A DNA stretch of 64,000 bases from Deltaproteobacteria bacterium RIFCSPHIGHO2_02_FULL_40_28. Lineage in GTDB: Bacteria > UBA10199 > 2-12-FULL-40-28. The stretch lies in assembly GCA_001798135.1 (NCBI GenBank), contig MGRJ01000024.1:124001-188000 (forward strand). The letters run 5' to 3'. The position numbers and the translations under genes were made by a program. Shown here piece after piece: positions 44,010-54,098 of this stretch. Below the pieces are notes generated by a model, which was not told the origin of the DNA, ran no database searches, and saw only the letters and a list, made by a program, of their open reading frames with translations. How positions within the stretch are numbered: the stretch's first letter is position 1; each line of letters starts with the position of its first letter.

Positions 44010-45160
44010 AATCTATTTTATTTATTTTCATTTTTATTTTCAGTTTTGTGGGCAGGACCACAGCCTTGAGTGATAAAATTTATGAAGAGCTTGAAACTTT
44101 CACTCAAATTCTTGATTTGGTGGATAAACAATATGTTCACCAAGTAGATGAACATCAAATGATTCAGGGAGCTATTCAAGGGATGTTGAGTTCGCTAGAT
44201 CCTCATACTGTTTACATGGAGCCCGATCTCTACAAAGATTTTAAAGCAGATACCACAGGCAAGTATGGAGGAGTCGGGATTGAAATTTCTGTTAAAGATG
44301 GAGTTTTAACGGTGGTTTCTCCTTTCGAAGATTCTCCGGCTTACTTTGCAGGAATTAAAGCAGGAGATCGTATTTTAAAAATCAATGGCACATTAACCAA
44401 GGGCATGAACATTATGGATGCTGTTTCTCAGATGAGAGGCAACAAAGGGAAAAAAGTGGTTTTAACTATTTGGCATGAGGGCGCTAGCAAAGCTCAAGAT
44501 ATTACCTTGGTGAGAGATATCATTAAGATGGTTGCGGTAAAACAAGAGCTCATCAAAGGTGGATATGCCTATATGAGAATTACCACTTTCCAAGAAAATA
44601 CAACCCAGGAAATGGAGGAGGCTTTAAAAAAAGTAACCGAAGAAAATAAAGGCCCCTTAAAAGGCATTGTTCTCGATTTAAGAAATAATCCTGGAGGATT
44701 GTTAAATGAGGCTGTGGGGGTGTCGGATTTATTTATGGATAAGGGAACTATTGTTTCTACACGTGGTAAAGACAAAGAAATTGAAGTTAAAACGGCCAAA
44801 TCTGGTTCGGCTTATGAAAACACTCCCTTGGTGGTTCTTGTTAATGGAGGATCGGCCTCTGCTTCTGAAATTGTAGCGGGAGCTCTCCAAGATGTGCGCC
44901 GAGCTAAAATTATAGGCACTCAATCTTTTGGAAAAGGTTCCGTACAAACTCTGCTCGATTTGGGTAATGGTTCTGCTTTAAAAATCACCATTGCAAAGTA
45001 TTTTACTCCAAAGGGAAGGCAAATCGATGGCAAGGGCATTGGGCCCGATATTGTTATCGATACCCAAACCATAGAAAAAGATTTAACCAACATGCCTGCA
45101 GATCAAAGACCCAAGCTAGCAGATTATCAAAAAGAAAAAGCGATTGAAATTCTCAGATAA
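44006..45160 (+). CDS. ctpA: C-terminal processing peptidase (S41 family)
   Basis: 384 residues, exported: a signal peptide (ILFIFIFIFSFVGRTTA), an N-terminal helical cap, a PDZ domain (about 85-170, YGGVGIEISV ... AGIKAGDRILKING) and the S41 protease domain. The Ser-Lys dyad is in GGSASASEIVAGAL and FGKGSVQT. It degrades or trims periplasmic proteins by their C-termini. Coupled to the transketolase genes by ATGA overlap. Convergent with the RND gene, with 14 bases between stops. Confidence 0.95.
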   Translation: MKSILFIFIFIFSFVGRTTALSDKIYEELETFTQILDLVDKQYVHQVDEHQMIQGAIQGMLSSLDPHTVYMEPDLYKDFKADTTGKYGGVGIEISVKDGVLTVVSPFEDSPAYFAGIKAGDRILKINGTLTKGMNIMDAVSQMRGNKGKKVVLTIWHEGASKAQDITLVRDIIKMVAVKQELIKGGYAYMRITTFQENTTQEMEEALKKVTEENKGPLKGIVLDLRNNPGGLLNEAVGVSDLFMDKGTIVSTRGKDKEIEVKTAKSGSAYENTPLVVLVNGGSASASEIVAGALQDVRRAKIIGTQSFGKGSVQTLLDLGNGSALKITIAKYFTPKGRQIDGKGIGPDIVIDTQTIEKDLTNMPADQRPKLADYQKEKAIEILR

Positions 45161-45174
45161 AATGGCGGGTGACA

Positions 45175-47853
45175 CTACACCTTGCTGTTTTTACGTAACC
45201 ACGGAAGATGAGCCATCATAGGAACTACATACAAGGCCGAAATAAGGCAGGTGATGCTTCCTAATACCATAATTTTACCATAACTAGCCAAGCCCACATG
45301 ACGTACAAAAGCTAATGCTCCAAAGCCAACCAAGGTAGTCAGTGTTGCTAAAATAATTCCAGGTGCCACCTTTACTAAGGCTTTATCAATATTTTTTGTT
45401 TCCTGATAACGAGCTACAAGATGCACTCCCGTATCTACCCCTAAGCCAATTAAGATGGGCATTGCAAAAAAGTTAGCAAGATTAAAATCGAGACCTAGAA
45501 AAACCATCAGCACCAAGAGCCAGTAAATCCCAAAAATGAGGGGTGAGCTTGCTAAAAAGCAAAGTTGCACCGATCGAAATTCGAAATACATCAGAGCAAA
45601 AACTAAAATTAAGGTGATGATTCCAACAAGAAGAAATCCCTTCTTTAAAAGTCTAGAAGATTCAAAAACTTCTATGGGTGTGCCTGTTACAAGAGGGTTT
45701 ACACTTCTTAATTCCAAGACAAATTGATTTAAATCTGTTGGATTCCAAATATTTTTTTCAGGAAAAATTAATAGAGCTAATCTACCATCTTTACCTATTA
45801 AGCGATGTTTTAAAGTTTGAGGAAGATCTTCTTGTTTTAAAGCAGGGGGATTAAGATTTGATTTGATAAGTTCTATGAACTCTGTTGTTTTTTTCAAAAA
45901 GACTTCTCCAGCTAAATTAATATTTTGAATAGTGTTTTCTTTTGGGTTTTCAAGAAGGTTTTGCAAATCGTGTGTTTTTTGAATTAAACTTTCAATTTGT
46001 TCTATCGATTCTGTTTTGCCTGCTTGAAAGGCCTTGTTTGAAATTAAATTTAAAGAAATCTCTAATTGATGAAGTGTTTCTTTTAATTTTTCTGGTTCTA
46101 ATGGTTTGCTAAGGGGGGTGATGGGATTAAGGTCTAAAAATTGATCCAATGAATGAAGAAGGGTTCTTTTTTCGTTTTCATCTGGGGGAACAAATTGACT
46201 CACAGCTAAAATACGTCCTACTGAAGAAAGTTTTTTAATTTTTTCTACTAATGCTGCCTGGGTTTTTAAATCTTCTGTCAGCATAACAGCATACCAAGTT
46301 GCTTGATCAGATTCTTGGATGATTTTTTGTTCATAACGTACGGATTCAAGAGTAGGATCTTGTAGTTTTAAAATATTGTGGTTGATTTTAATTTTAAGGG
46401 CCCAAGGAATACCTAAAAGAGTAATCAGAAGAGCAATAATTAAAAGTCGTGGATGATAACGAAGACTCTTGCGAATAATTTTTTGGGTAGATGTTACCAA
46501 GTCGATTCGTTCTGGATTTTTTCGTTCTTTTAAAAGAACCATAGAAGGAAGAATAAGAATTTGTGAGAGAAAACAAAAAAGTATTCCACACCCTGCAATA
46601 AAGCCTAATTCTTGAATACCTAAAAAATCAGTAAACAGAGCAGAAAAAAATGAAGCTGCTGTTGTAAGGGCCCCTGTCATAATGGCTCCACAAGAAGTGA
46701 GAATGGTTTTTTCCATGGCTTTATCAGGTGACATGCCTGATGTTTTTTCTTGTTGGTATCGAAACAAGAGATGAAGCCCATAATCTATACCTAAGCCGAT
46801 CAAAATAACGGCAAAGACAATGGAAAGAAGATTAAGATGTCCTAGAGCTAAACCCGTAAATCCATAGGTCCAAGAAATCCCACACAAAAGGCATATCAAG
46901 GCATAGAAGGGATAGGTGTATTTTTTAAAAAAAAGAGGGAATAAAAGAGCAACTCCCAAAAAAGAGATGATTCCAGCCCATATAGAATCGGTGCCTGTTG
47001 AAAGCGCTTGATCAAGTTGTAAAACGGGGAGCCCAGTAATTCCAATAGGAATATGAGGATAAGATTTTTTTACACTGTCAATTGAGTCTCTTAAAAAAGC
47101 AATAGGTTCTTTGATAAAATTGAGCCGTGTAAAATCCTTTTGGGGGAGTAAGGCTAAAAAGAGAAGTTTTCCATTGGATGAAAACAAATAACCATCAGAA
47201 TCAAAATAAAAATCATGTTTGAGGCTATTGCCTGCCCAATTTAATTTTTTTTCTAATTGGGTTGGTTGATCTAACCCATTTAAAATAGTTTCTAAAATTT
47301 CAAAACCTTCTTTTAAATGATGGTTTGAGGTTGCTAGTTCTTCTAAGGGTTGATCCAAAGTTTTTGTTAAGAAATTTAGGAAATCATCCAAAGATGTAAG
47401 AGAGGCAAGAGAAGTAAGCCATTCTTTTTGTTCACTTAACTGGCTTAAGGTATTACTCAAATCTTCTTTTTGGAGGCTTAAAAAAAACCGGCGACTTAAA
47501 ATAGTAAAGTTGTCTTTATAGTACAGAGCTTTGAAAAGATTTTCTTTTGTTTCTAGTTTTTTGACCAGGGCATTAAGTGCTTCTTTGGCTTCGTGTTGGC
47601 CATTTTCCCCGCTTTCGAAGACCACATACACATATTCTTGATCCCCAAAGTTTTCGAGGTAATCGAGGTATCTTTTGTGATATTCCTTTTTTGCGGAAAC
47701 AAGACTATTTTCATCAGTATCAAAGCGGACTGTTGCAGAGCCTATCAGCAAGGCCGCCATGGCTATGATAAAGGAGATGACAACTACCTTTTTAGTATGG
47801 CAGAGAACCAGATGAACAATGAGTTTAAGGAATTTGTTTTTAAAACGCTTCAT
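45175..47853 (-). CDS. RND-family (MMPL/HpnN-like) exporter
   Basis: 892 residues from the ATG at 47853 (five more codons are open). Two repeated halves, each with one helix, a large periplasmic loop and a six-helix sterol-sensing-like bundle: first half helices around 270-450 (IGLGIDYGLHLLFRYQ), second half around 720-890 (IGLGVDTGVHLVARYQE). The twin GxGxDxGxHL repeats are the family signature. The MMPL/HpnN group exports lipids, hopanoids or polyketides to the outer membrane; the cargo here is unknown, and no hopanoid genes are nearby. Divergent from hemN. Confidence 0.88.
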   Translation of the reverse strand: MKRFKNKFLKLIVHLVLCHTKKVVVISFIIAMAALLIGSATVRFDTDENSLVSAKKEYHKRYLDYLENFGDQEYVYVVFESGENGQHEAKEALNALVKKLETKENLFKALYYKDNFTILSRRFFLSLQKEDLSNTLSQLSEQKEWLTSLASLTSLDDFLNFLTKTLDQPLEELATSNHHLKEGFEILETILNGLDQPTQLEKKLNWAGNSLKHDFYFDSDGYLFSSNGKLLFLALLPQKDFTRLNFIKEPIAFLRDSIDSVKKSYPHIPIGITGLPVLQLDQALSTGTDSIWAGIISFLGVALLFPLFFKKYTYPFYALICLLCGISWTYGFTGLALGHLNLLSIVFAVILIGLGIDYGLHLLFRYQQEKTSGMSPDKAMEKTILTSCGAIMTGALTTAASFFSALFTDFLGIQELGFIAGCGILFCFLSQILILPSMVLLKERKNPERIDLVTSTQKIIRKSLRYHPRLLIIALLITLLGIPWALKIKINHNILKLQDPTLESVRYEQKIIQESDQATWYAVMLTEDLKTQAALVEKIKKLSSVGRILAVSQFVPPDENEKRTLLHSLDQFLDLNPITPLSKPLEPEKLKETLHQLEISLNLISNKAFQAGKTESIEQIESLIQKTHDLQNLLENPKENTIQNINLAGEVFLKKTTEFIELIKSNLNPPALKQEDLPQTLKHRLIGKDGRLALLIFPEKNIWNPTDLNQFVLELRSVNPLVTGTPIEVFESSRLLKKGFLLVGIITLILVFALMYFEFRSVQLCFLASSPLIFGIYWLLVLMVFLGLDFNLANFFAMPILIGLGVDTGVHLVARYQETKNIDKALVKVAPGIILATLTTLVGFGALAFVRHVGLASYGKIMVLGSITCLISALYVVPMMAHLPWLRKNSKV

Positions 47854-47874
47854 GACCAAAACTAACAAAAATTT

Positions 47875-49266
47875 ATGACGAGCTCAAGTGACAATCGATT
47901 AGGAGAACTTCTGTATAAGTATGATGTTTTTGCTCCCAGATATACCAGTTATCCAACTGTGCCTGCTTGGACAGGGGAGGTTTCTTCTCAAGATTATAGA
48001 GAAGCCTTATTAAAGTGCTCTTCACAAGATCCCTTCTCACTTTATTTCCATCTCCCATTTTGTGAAAACCTATGCCACTTTTGTGGTTGTACTCAAGTGA
48101 TTACCAAAGATCATGAACGCTCCAAGTCTTATACCGAAGTTTTAAAGGCCGAATTAAAAAAAGTAAGAAGTTTGCTTCCAAAGAAATTAGGGTCTGTAAC
48201 CCAAATTCATTTTGGTGGGGGCACTCCCAATTTTTTTCATCCTATGGAGATCTCCACTCTTTTGCAATTAGTAAGAAATTTATTTGATGTAGAAAGTGAT
48301 GCCGAATTAGCTATTGAAATTCATCCCAAAACTTCTTTGACTTCATTTAACCAAATGTTGGCTAGTCAAGGTTTTAATCGTATTTCTCTTGGCATTCAAG
48401 ATTTAGATCCCAAGGTGCAATCTTTGATTAACCGTAATCAAAATTTTGAAATAACAAAACTTTGCATGGATGAACTTAGATCTAATGGGTTGTCTCATTT
48501 TAATCTCGATTTAGTCTATGGGCTTCCTGGTCAAAATGAGCAAGGGTGGGAAAAAACCCTTGCTCAGGTTTTACAATTATCTCCTAATCGATTAGCTGTT
48601 TATAGTTATGCCCATGTTCCTTGGGTGAGACCCGTTCAAAGAAAGTTTTTAGATTCGGATCTTCCTAGCCCACAGTTGAAAGTTCATTTTTTCGAAATGG
48701 CTTATAAAACCTTTTTAGATGCTGGTTTTAGCCTGATTGGGATGGATCATTTTGCAAGAGGAGATGATGAATTAACCTTAGCCTTAAAAACAGAGGGCAT
48801 TCATCGTAATTTTATGGGCTATTCAACACGGAGTGATGCTCATCAAATTGGCTTTGGCATGAGTGCTATTTCGTATGTTAATGGAGGCTATTTTCAAAAT
48901 CAAAAAGAACTTAAAAAGTATACAGAAATGATCAATCGTGATGAATTAGCTACTTTCAGAGGGCATATTTTAAAGAATGATGATTTTTTGAGAAAAGATG
49001 TTATTACACACATGATGTGTCAGGGGAGCATCAATTATGATGCATTTAATGAAAAATGGGGAAAGCATTTTCATGATGTTTTTCCGGAGGCCATCTCCCA
49101 GCTTAACTCTTTCGAAAAAGATGGTCTTGTTTCTATTGATAATCATGGTTTTAGGGTAGTGGGAGAGGGGTTTCTTTTTTTAAGAAATATAGCCACTCTT
49201 TTTGATGCTTACTTAGAAAATATCAGAAAAGGTGCTACAAATCCTACTTTTTCCAGGACAATTTAA
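47875..49266 (+). CDS. hemN: Oxygen-independent coproporphyrinogen III dehydrogenase HemN
   Basis: A radical-SAM enzyme converting coproporphyrinogen III to protoporphyrinogen IX without oxygen. 463 residues, the true HemN length. It has YTSYPTVPAW near the start, the cluster motif CX3CX2CXC (CENLCHFCGC), GGGTPNFF, the long insert YSYAHVPW and the C-terminal HemN domain. These features separate it from the HemW-like relatives. hemJ follows directly with no gap. Confidence 0.96.
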   Translation: MTSSSDNRLGELLYKYDVFAPRYTSYPTVPAWTGEVSSQDYREALLKCSSQDPFSLYFHLPFCENLCHFCGCTQVITKDHERSKSYTEVLKAELKKVRSLLPKKLGSVTQIHFGGGTPNFFHPMEISTLLQLVRNLFDVESDAELAIEIHPKTSLTSFNQMLASQGFNRISLGIQDLDPKVQSLINRNQNFEITKLCMDELRSNGLSHFNLDLVYGLPGQNEQGWEKTLAQVLQLSPNRLAVYSYAHVPWVRPVQRKFLDSDLPSPQLKVHFFEMAYKTFLDAGFSLIGMDHFARGDDELTLALKTEGIHRNFMGYSTRSDAHQIGFGMSAISYVNGGYFQNQKELKKYTEMINRDELATFRGHILKNDDFLRKDVITHMMCQGSINYDAFNEKWGKHFHDVFPEAISQLNSFEKDGLVSIDNHGFRVVGEGFLFLRNIATLFDAYLENIRKGATNPTFSRTI

Positions 49267-49704
49267 ATGCTCTATTTTTACTTAAAAGCCTTTCATCTCA
49301 TTTTTTTAGTCGCTTGGTTTGCAGGTCTTTTCTATATTTTCAGGCTCTTTGTATACCATGTGCAAAAAAAAGATGAACCAATACTGCGCTCAACATTTGA
49401 AATAATGGAAGCGAAGCTGATAAAAATAATTATGACCCCGGCCATGATATTAACTACTATTTTTGGATTTTCCATGGCCTTTTTAAATCCAAGTTATTTT
49501 GTACAAGGTTGGTTTCGATGGAAGTTATTATTTATTTTGTGTTTAGTGGTCTATCATTTTTACGCAGATTTTGTGCGAAAACGTTTTGCGAGATTAGATT
49601 TTTTCTTAACTGAAAAAGCTTGTCGTTTTATCAATGAGATTCCTACTGTGCTTCTGATTATTATTGTTCTCCTGGTTGTTATCAAACCAAAAATAACTCC
49701 ATGA
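49267..49704 (+). CDS. hemJ: Protoporphyrinogen oxidase HemJ
   Basis: 145 residues with four predicted membrane helices. It oxidises protoporphyrinogen IX to protoporphyrin IX. The conserved His of helix one (KAFHLIFLVAWFAGLFY) and the KLL ... LVVYHFYADFVRKRF motif of HemJ are present. The ATG abuts the hemN stop, and its stop overlaps the hemH ATG (ATGA). The order HemN-HemJ-HemH follows the last three steps of heme synthesis. Confidence 0.92.
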   Translation: MLYFYLKAFHLIFLVAWFAGLFYIFRLFVYHVQKKDEPILRSTFEIMEAKLIKIIMTPAMILTTIFGFSMAFLNPSYFVQGWFRWKLLFILCLVVYHFYADFVRKRFARLDFFLTEKACRFINEIPTVLLIIIVLLVVIKPKITP

Positions 49705-50648
49705 TAGGTGTTTTACTCATTAATTTAGGCACTCCCGATAAGCCCGATAAAAACGCGGTTGGGCATTATTTAAAAGAATTTCTAACAGACCCATTTGTTA
49801 TCCAGATTCCATCTTTTTTTCGTTATCTTTTAGTAAGAGGTTTAATTGTTCCTTTTCGAAAGAAAAAATCAGTTTTAGCTTATCAAAAAATATGGACTAG
49901 CAGAGGATCTCCTCTTTTAGTTCATACCCAAGATTTGGCTTCAAGATTGGGTGAAGAGTTAGGAAAAGATTTTATTGTCAAATTTGGGATGCGTTATGGT
50001 TCTTTTTCTATTCCAGAGGCTCTTCATAGTTTTCCTCAAGAAATAAAAAAACTAATTGTTGTTCCTCTTTATCCACAACATGCAGTTTCAAGCACGCAAA
50101 CTGCTATCAATGAAGTTTTAAAATGGTTGAAATCACATTTGGTGCAATGGGAAATAAAATGGATGAAACCTTTTTATGAGCATCCTCTTTTTCTCGAAAG
50201 TTTTGCACAGGTTGTTAATTTACCTCTAAAAGAATTTGCTCCAGAGGTTGTTTTGATGAGTTTTCATGGTTTGCCGGTAAGCCATATTCGAAAAGAAATT
50301 CCAGAAAATAATTATGCTGATCATTGTTATAAAACTTCAAGAGCCCTGGCTTCTCGGTTAAATATTTCTTCTTATGAAGTTAGTTTTCAATCACGTTTGG
50401 GTATAAAATGGTTAAGACCAAGAACAGATGAAATTATTTTTAAATTTTTAAACGAAAATAAAAGGAGGTTGGCAGTTATTTGTCCTTCTTTTGTTTGTGA
50501 TTGTTTAGAAACCTTAGAAGAAATTGGGATAAGATTAAAAGCACAGTTTCTTTGTGAAGGGGGTAAAGATTTTTTGTTGTTGCCTTGTTTAAATGCTTCA
50601 CCTGTGTGGGTCAAAAACTTGGCCCTGATGATTAAAGAATTAGTTTAA
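49701..50648 (+). CDS. hemH: Ferrochelatase HemH
   Basis: 315 residues, inserts ferrous iron into protoporphyrin IX. It starts IGVLLINLGTPDKP, has VPLYPQHAVSSTQTA, the metal-binding His in LMSFHGLPVSHI, the FQSRLGIKWLRPRTDE strand and the Glu of DCLETLEEIGI. No C-terminal [2Fe-2S] extension. It overlaps the 3' end of the convergent hemD-hemE gene by nine bases. Confidence 0.95.
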   Translation: MIGVLLINLGTPDKPDKNAVGHYLKEFLTDPFVIQIPSFFRYLLVRGLIVPFRKKKSVLAYQKIWTSRGSPLLVHTQDLASRLGEELGKDFIVKFGMRYGSFSIPEALHSFPQEIKKLIVVPLYPQHAVSSTQTAINEVLKWLKSHLVQWEIKWMKPFYEHPLFLESFAQVVNLPLKEFAPEVVLMSFHGLPVSHIRKEIPENNYADHCYKTSRALASRLNISSYEVSFQSRLGIKWLRPRTDEIIFKFLNENKRRLAVICPSFVCDCLETLEEIGIRLKAQFLCEGGKDFLLLPCLNASPVWVKNLALMIKELV

Positions 50649-52511
50649 GTTTTTTACTGACCACTCATGGATAAAATCTACCAAGCGCATGACATGGTTA
50701 ACCGGAGTATGAGGTTTAATGCCGTGCCCCAGATTAAAAATATAGCCTTTTCTTTTTCCAAAAACTTGAAGAATTTTTTCCGTTTCCTTTAAAAAAATGG
50801 ATGGTTTTTCAAAAAGGAGATCGGGATTTAAATTTCCTTGGATGCCTTTATTTTCAGGAATGATTTGAACAGCCATCCTGGGGTCTATGCTAGAATGCAG
50901 GCTGATAATGTTTCCGCCACCTTGAATTTGTTCAGAAAGAAGATTTGGTCCAAAACTTCCAAAATGAATAGCAGGAATGTTTGACGGAATGAGGGAAAAA
51001 AGTTTTTGCGTATAAGGGAGTGCAAAAGCTTGATATGTTTGAGGTGATAGTTGGGATGCCCAGCTATCAAAAACCTGTACAATCTCACAGCCAGCTTTTA
51101 TTTGAAAAAGGAGTAAGCTAGCCAGGTTGTTTGTGAGCTGCTCCATGAGTTCATGCCAGGCCTTTGGATAGGTTTGCATGAAATGTTTTGTTTTTTTAAA
51201 ATCTTTTGTGCTTCCTCCTTCAATGATGTAAGAAGCCATGGTGAAGGGAGCACCACAAAAACCAATGAGTGGAATGCGTGCAGGAAGATTTTTTTTTACT
51301 CCTTGAATGGCTTTTTTGAGGAAGGGCAAAGATTGATCCATTGATACAGGTTTAAGATTTTTAAGATCATCTGGACTTTGAATGGGATTATCAATAGCAG
51401 GGCCTTCTGGGTAATGTAATTTAAATCCCATGGGTTCTAAGACAAGCAAAATGTCTGAAAAGATAATTGCAGCATCAACTCCTAGTCTTTCTACGGCTCC
51501 AAGAGTAGCTTCAATACAAAGATCGGCATCTTTACAAAAAGACAGAAAATTTTGAGGAGCACGAACCAACTGGTACTCAGTCATGTAACGTCCTGCCTGA
51601 CGCATGAACCACACAGGAATAATGGGTGTTGGTTTTAACAAACTGGTCAATCTCATGAAAGAAGGTGAGGTTTGATTAAAAAGTTTTTTCTTTTGTTTTT
51701 CATCCAAAATTTTTGGTCCTTTTTGGGAAACTATTTCAACCAAATCTTCCATTTTATTAGGAAAGCTTTCAATGTCAGGAAAAATTTGTTTTTCAGCAAG
51801 CCTTTCGCTTGTAACGGGGCCAATCGAAGCGATCACACTGTGATAGAGCCCTTTTCTAAGAGGTAATTCTTTTTTCATCTGTTGTGCAATTTGCAGCATG
51901 TGATCAACTTGGATAGCGCTTGTAAAAAGAACAAAATCCACCTTTTGTTGAATGATTTGTTCAATGACCTCACGGGCTGGTTTTAAATCGTCGGGTAAAC
52001 TCCAACGATAGACGGAAAGGGTATGAATGTGAGCACCAAGTGTGGTTAGAGCCAAAATGAGTTGTTCATTGGGAGTGCCATATTCGATAATAAGTATTTT
52101 TTTAGAATGAATTGAAAAGTGGTCTTGAATGGAACTTAAAATTTCTTTCCAGGTATTGGGTTCTGGGGCTTTCAAGACAATAGGAATTTTATTAAGATTA
52201 CAAACTGTGGCAGGTTTGGGGCCACGAACAATAATTTTTTGTTGGGATAAAATTTCAATAATTTTTTCTTTTGGAATGTGTGTTGAAAGAGTTTCAATAA
52301 AAGTTCTAGTGCCAACTCCAGTGAGAAGTATAATGTAATCAAAAACATCAGAAGAAATTTGAGAAAAAACTTCAAAGGCTTTTTTATTTTCAGTGAGAGG
52401 AATTTCTTTTAAAACAGAAGCTACAAGAGGGATGGCCTGATGCTTCTCAATGAGTTTTTTCATTTTAAGGCCAAGTCTGGCCTCAAAGGCTGCTACTTTT
52501 TTTTGCTTCAT
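50640..52511 (-). CDS. hemDE: Fused uroporphyrinogen-III synthase (HemD) - uroporphyrinogen decarboxylase (HemE)
   Basis: 623 residues from the ATG at 52511; the upstream reading frame shares bases with the divergent ABC gene and is not family-like. Residues about 1-270 form a two-lobed HEM4 domain (VAAFEARLGLKMKKLI, YIILLTGVGTRTFIE, DFVLFTSAIQVDHM). Residues about 285-623 are a complete HemE: PVWFMRQAGRYM, IIFSDILLVLEPMG, FCGAPFTMASYIIEGG, VFDSWASQLSP and FNLGHGI. One protein would take hydroxymethylbilane's product to coproporphyrinogen III in two successive steps. Both halves look intact, so it is bifunctional by inference. Confidence 0.9.
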   Translation of the reverse strand: MKQKKVAAFEARLGLKMKKLIEKHQAIPLVASVLKEIPLTENKKAFEVFSQISSDVFDYIILLTGVGTRTFIETLSTHIPKEKIIEILSQQKIIVRGPKPATVCNLNKIPIVLKAPEPNTWKEILSSIQDHFSIHSKKILIIEYGTPNEQLILALTTLGAHIHTLSVYRWSLPDDLKPAREVIEQIIQQKVDFVLFTSAIQVDHMLQIAQQMKKELPLRKGLYHSVIASIGPVTSERLAEKQIFPDIESFPNKMEDLVEIVSQKGPKILDEKQKKKLFNQTSPSFMRLTSLLKPTPIIPVWFMRQAGRYMTEYQLVRAPQNFLSFCKDADLCIEATLGAVERLGVDAAIIFSDILLVLEPMGFKLHYPEGPAIDNPIQSPDDLKNLKPVSMDQSLPFLKKAIQGVKKNLPARIPLIGFCGAPFTMASYIIEGGSTKDFKKTKHFMQTYPKAWHELMEQLTNNLASLLLFQIKAGCEIVQVFDSWASQLSPQTYQAFALPYTQKLFSLIPSNIPAIHFGSFGPNLLSEQIQGGGNIISLHSSIDPRMAVQIIPENKGIQGNLNPDLLFEKPSIFLKETEKILQVFGKRKGYIFNLGHGIKPHTPVNHVMRLVDFIHEWSVKNLN

Positions 52512-52569
52512 AAAAATATGACCCGCTTTAGGGTTGACTATAGTGAAAAGAGGTTTTATTTCAAGTGGA

Positions 52570-53298
52570 ATGGAATTTCTTTTAGAGGCTATTGGGTTAT
52601 CTAAAAAATATGGGGATGTATTGGCTTTAAGTGATCTTTCTCTCAATGTTTCTCGTGGTGAAATTGTAGGGCTTTTGGGCCCTAATGGAGCTGGCAAAAC
52701 AACAGCCATTCATATCTTCATGGGGCTTTTAACTCCCACTCATGGTTCTGTGAGTGTTTTAGGATTTTCTCCCACAACCCAAAGACATAAAATGGCAGGT
52801 CAAATTAACTTTTCATCGGCCTACACTCAACTTCCTGGCAATTTAAAGGTTATAGAAAATTTAAATATCTATGCTGGTATTTATAATGTGTCTAAGGTTC
52901 AAGAAAAAATAGAATGGGTTTTAGAAATTTTTTCTATGCACCACTTACGCACGCGTTTAACTGGCGCTCTTTCTTCTGGAGAAAAAACACGTCTTAATCT
53001 TTGTAAATGCTTTTTAAACGAACCAAAACTTGTTTTTTTAGATGAACCTACAGCAAGCCTAGATCCTGAAATGGCCGATGTAGTACGTGGAGTTTTAAAG
53101 AAGATAAATCAAGAGAAGGATATTGGAATGATTTTTACTTCACATAATATGCTAGAAGTAGAACAAATGTGTGATCGTATTTTTTTTATCAATGAAGGCA
53201 AGGTTTTAACTGCAGGAACGCATGATGAAATTGTTAACCAATATGGTTGCACAGCCTTGGAAGATGTTTTTATTAAGTTAGTAAGAGAAAAAAGATGA
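52570..53298 (+). CDS. ABC-2 type transporter ATPase
   Basis: 242 residues from the ATG at 52570; the ORF could extend 12 codons. Walker A is GPNGAGKTT, the signature is LSSGEKTRLNLCKCFL, Walker B LVFLDEPTASLDP, and the switch His lies in FTSHNMLEV. This is the single-domain ATPase of an ABC-2 exporter (drug, polysaccharide or lipid). Coupled by ATGA to the permease gene. Divergent from hemDE across about 58 bases, which must hold both promoters. Confidence 0.9.
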   Translation: MEFLLEAIGLSKKYGDVLALSDLSLNVSRGEIVGLLGPNGAGKTTAIHIFMGLLTPTHGSVSVLGFSPTTQRHKMAGQINFSSAYTQLPGNLKVIENLNIYAGIYNVSKVQEKIEWVLEIFSMHHLRTRLTGALSSGEKTRLNLCKCFLNEPKLVFLDEPTASLDPEMADVVRGVLKKINQEKDIGMIFTSHNMLEVEQMCDRIFFINEGKVLTAGTHDEIVNQYGCTALEDVFIKLVREKR

Positions 53299-54098
53299 TT
53301 CATTCTATTCAAAGAATCAAGGTTATGTTTTTGAGATATTTTTATCTCCATCGTCGTAGTGTTTCACGAACTTTAGAATTATTTTTTTGGCCCGTTATGG
53401 AACTTTTAGTATGGGGCTTTATGAGCATTTATATCCAAACAATTGCGGGGCCTGTTTATAAGGGTTTTGGTTATATTATTAATGGCATGATTTTTTGGGA
53501 TGTTCTTTACCGAAGCCAGCAGGGAGTAACTCTTTCTATTGTTGAAGATATTTGGTCTCAAAATATTGTTAACCTTCTTATTTCTCCTTTAAAGCTCTGG
53601 GAATGGATGGTGGCTACTTTTCTTTATGGTGTTTTAAAAACGATGGCCATCACGACTATTTTAGCCATTCTTGCCCTACTGTTATATCATTTTAATCTTG
53701 TGGGAAGCATGGGACTAAAATTGGTTCCATTCATGGGGAGTCTGCTGCTTTTTGGATGGGGTTTAGGAGTGTTAACTTCAGGACTTTTAATTCGCTGGGG
53801 AAATGCTGTGCAAGCCTTGATCTGGGGGATTCCTTTTTTAATCCAACCTTTTTCGGCCATTTATTATCCTTTGTCTATTTTACCAGAATGGGCTCAATTT
53901 TTTTCTCGGCTTATTCCTAGCACTTTTATTTTTGAGGGTGTGAGATCAGTTTTAGACAGTGGTCAAATAAACTGGGGTGGATTTTGGATTTCAATTATTT
54001 TTAATATGATATTTTTTATTTTTGCGTCGATGTTTTTTTACTGGATGTATTTTTTGTCTCGTATTTCTGGTCGTTTGGGTCGATTAGGAATGGATTAG
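53295..54098 (+). CDS. ABC-2 type transporter permease
   Basis: 267 residues, six predicted membrane helices. The family features are RTLELFFWPVMELLVWGFMS near the start and a C-terminal PLSILPEWAQFFSRLIPSTFIFEGVRSVL. It forms an exporter with the upstream ATPase; substrate unknown. Overlaps the 3' end of the minus-strand CbiX gene by 15 bases. Confidence 0.88.
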   Translation: MIHSIQRIKVMFLRYFYLHRRSVSRTLELFFWPVMELLVWGFMSIYIQTIAGPVYKGFGYIINGMIFWDVLYRSQQGVTLSIVEDIWSQNIVNLLISPLKLWEWMVATFLYGVLKTMAITTILAILALLLYHFNLVGSMGLKLVPFMGSLLLFGWGLGVLTSGLLIRWGNAVQALIWGIPFLIQPFSAIYYPLSILPEWAQFFSRLIPSTFIFEGVRSVLDSGQINWGGFWISIIFNMIFFIFASMFFYWMYFLSRISGRLGRLGMD

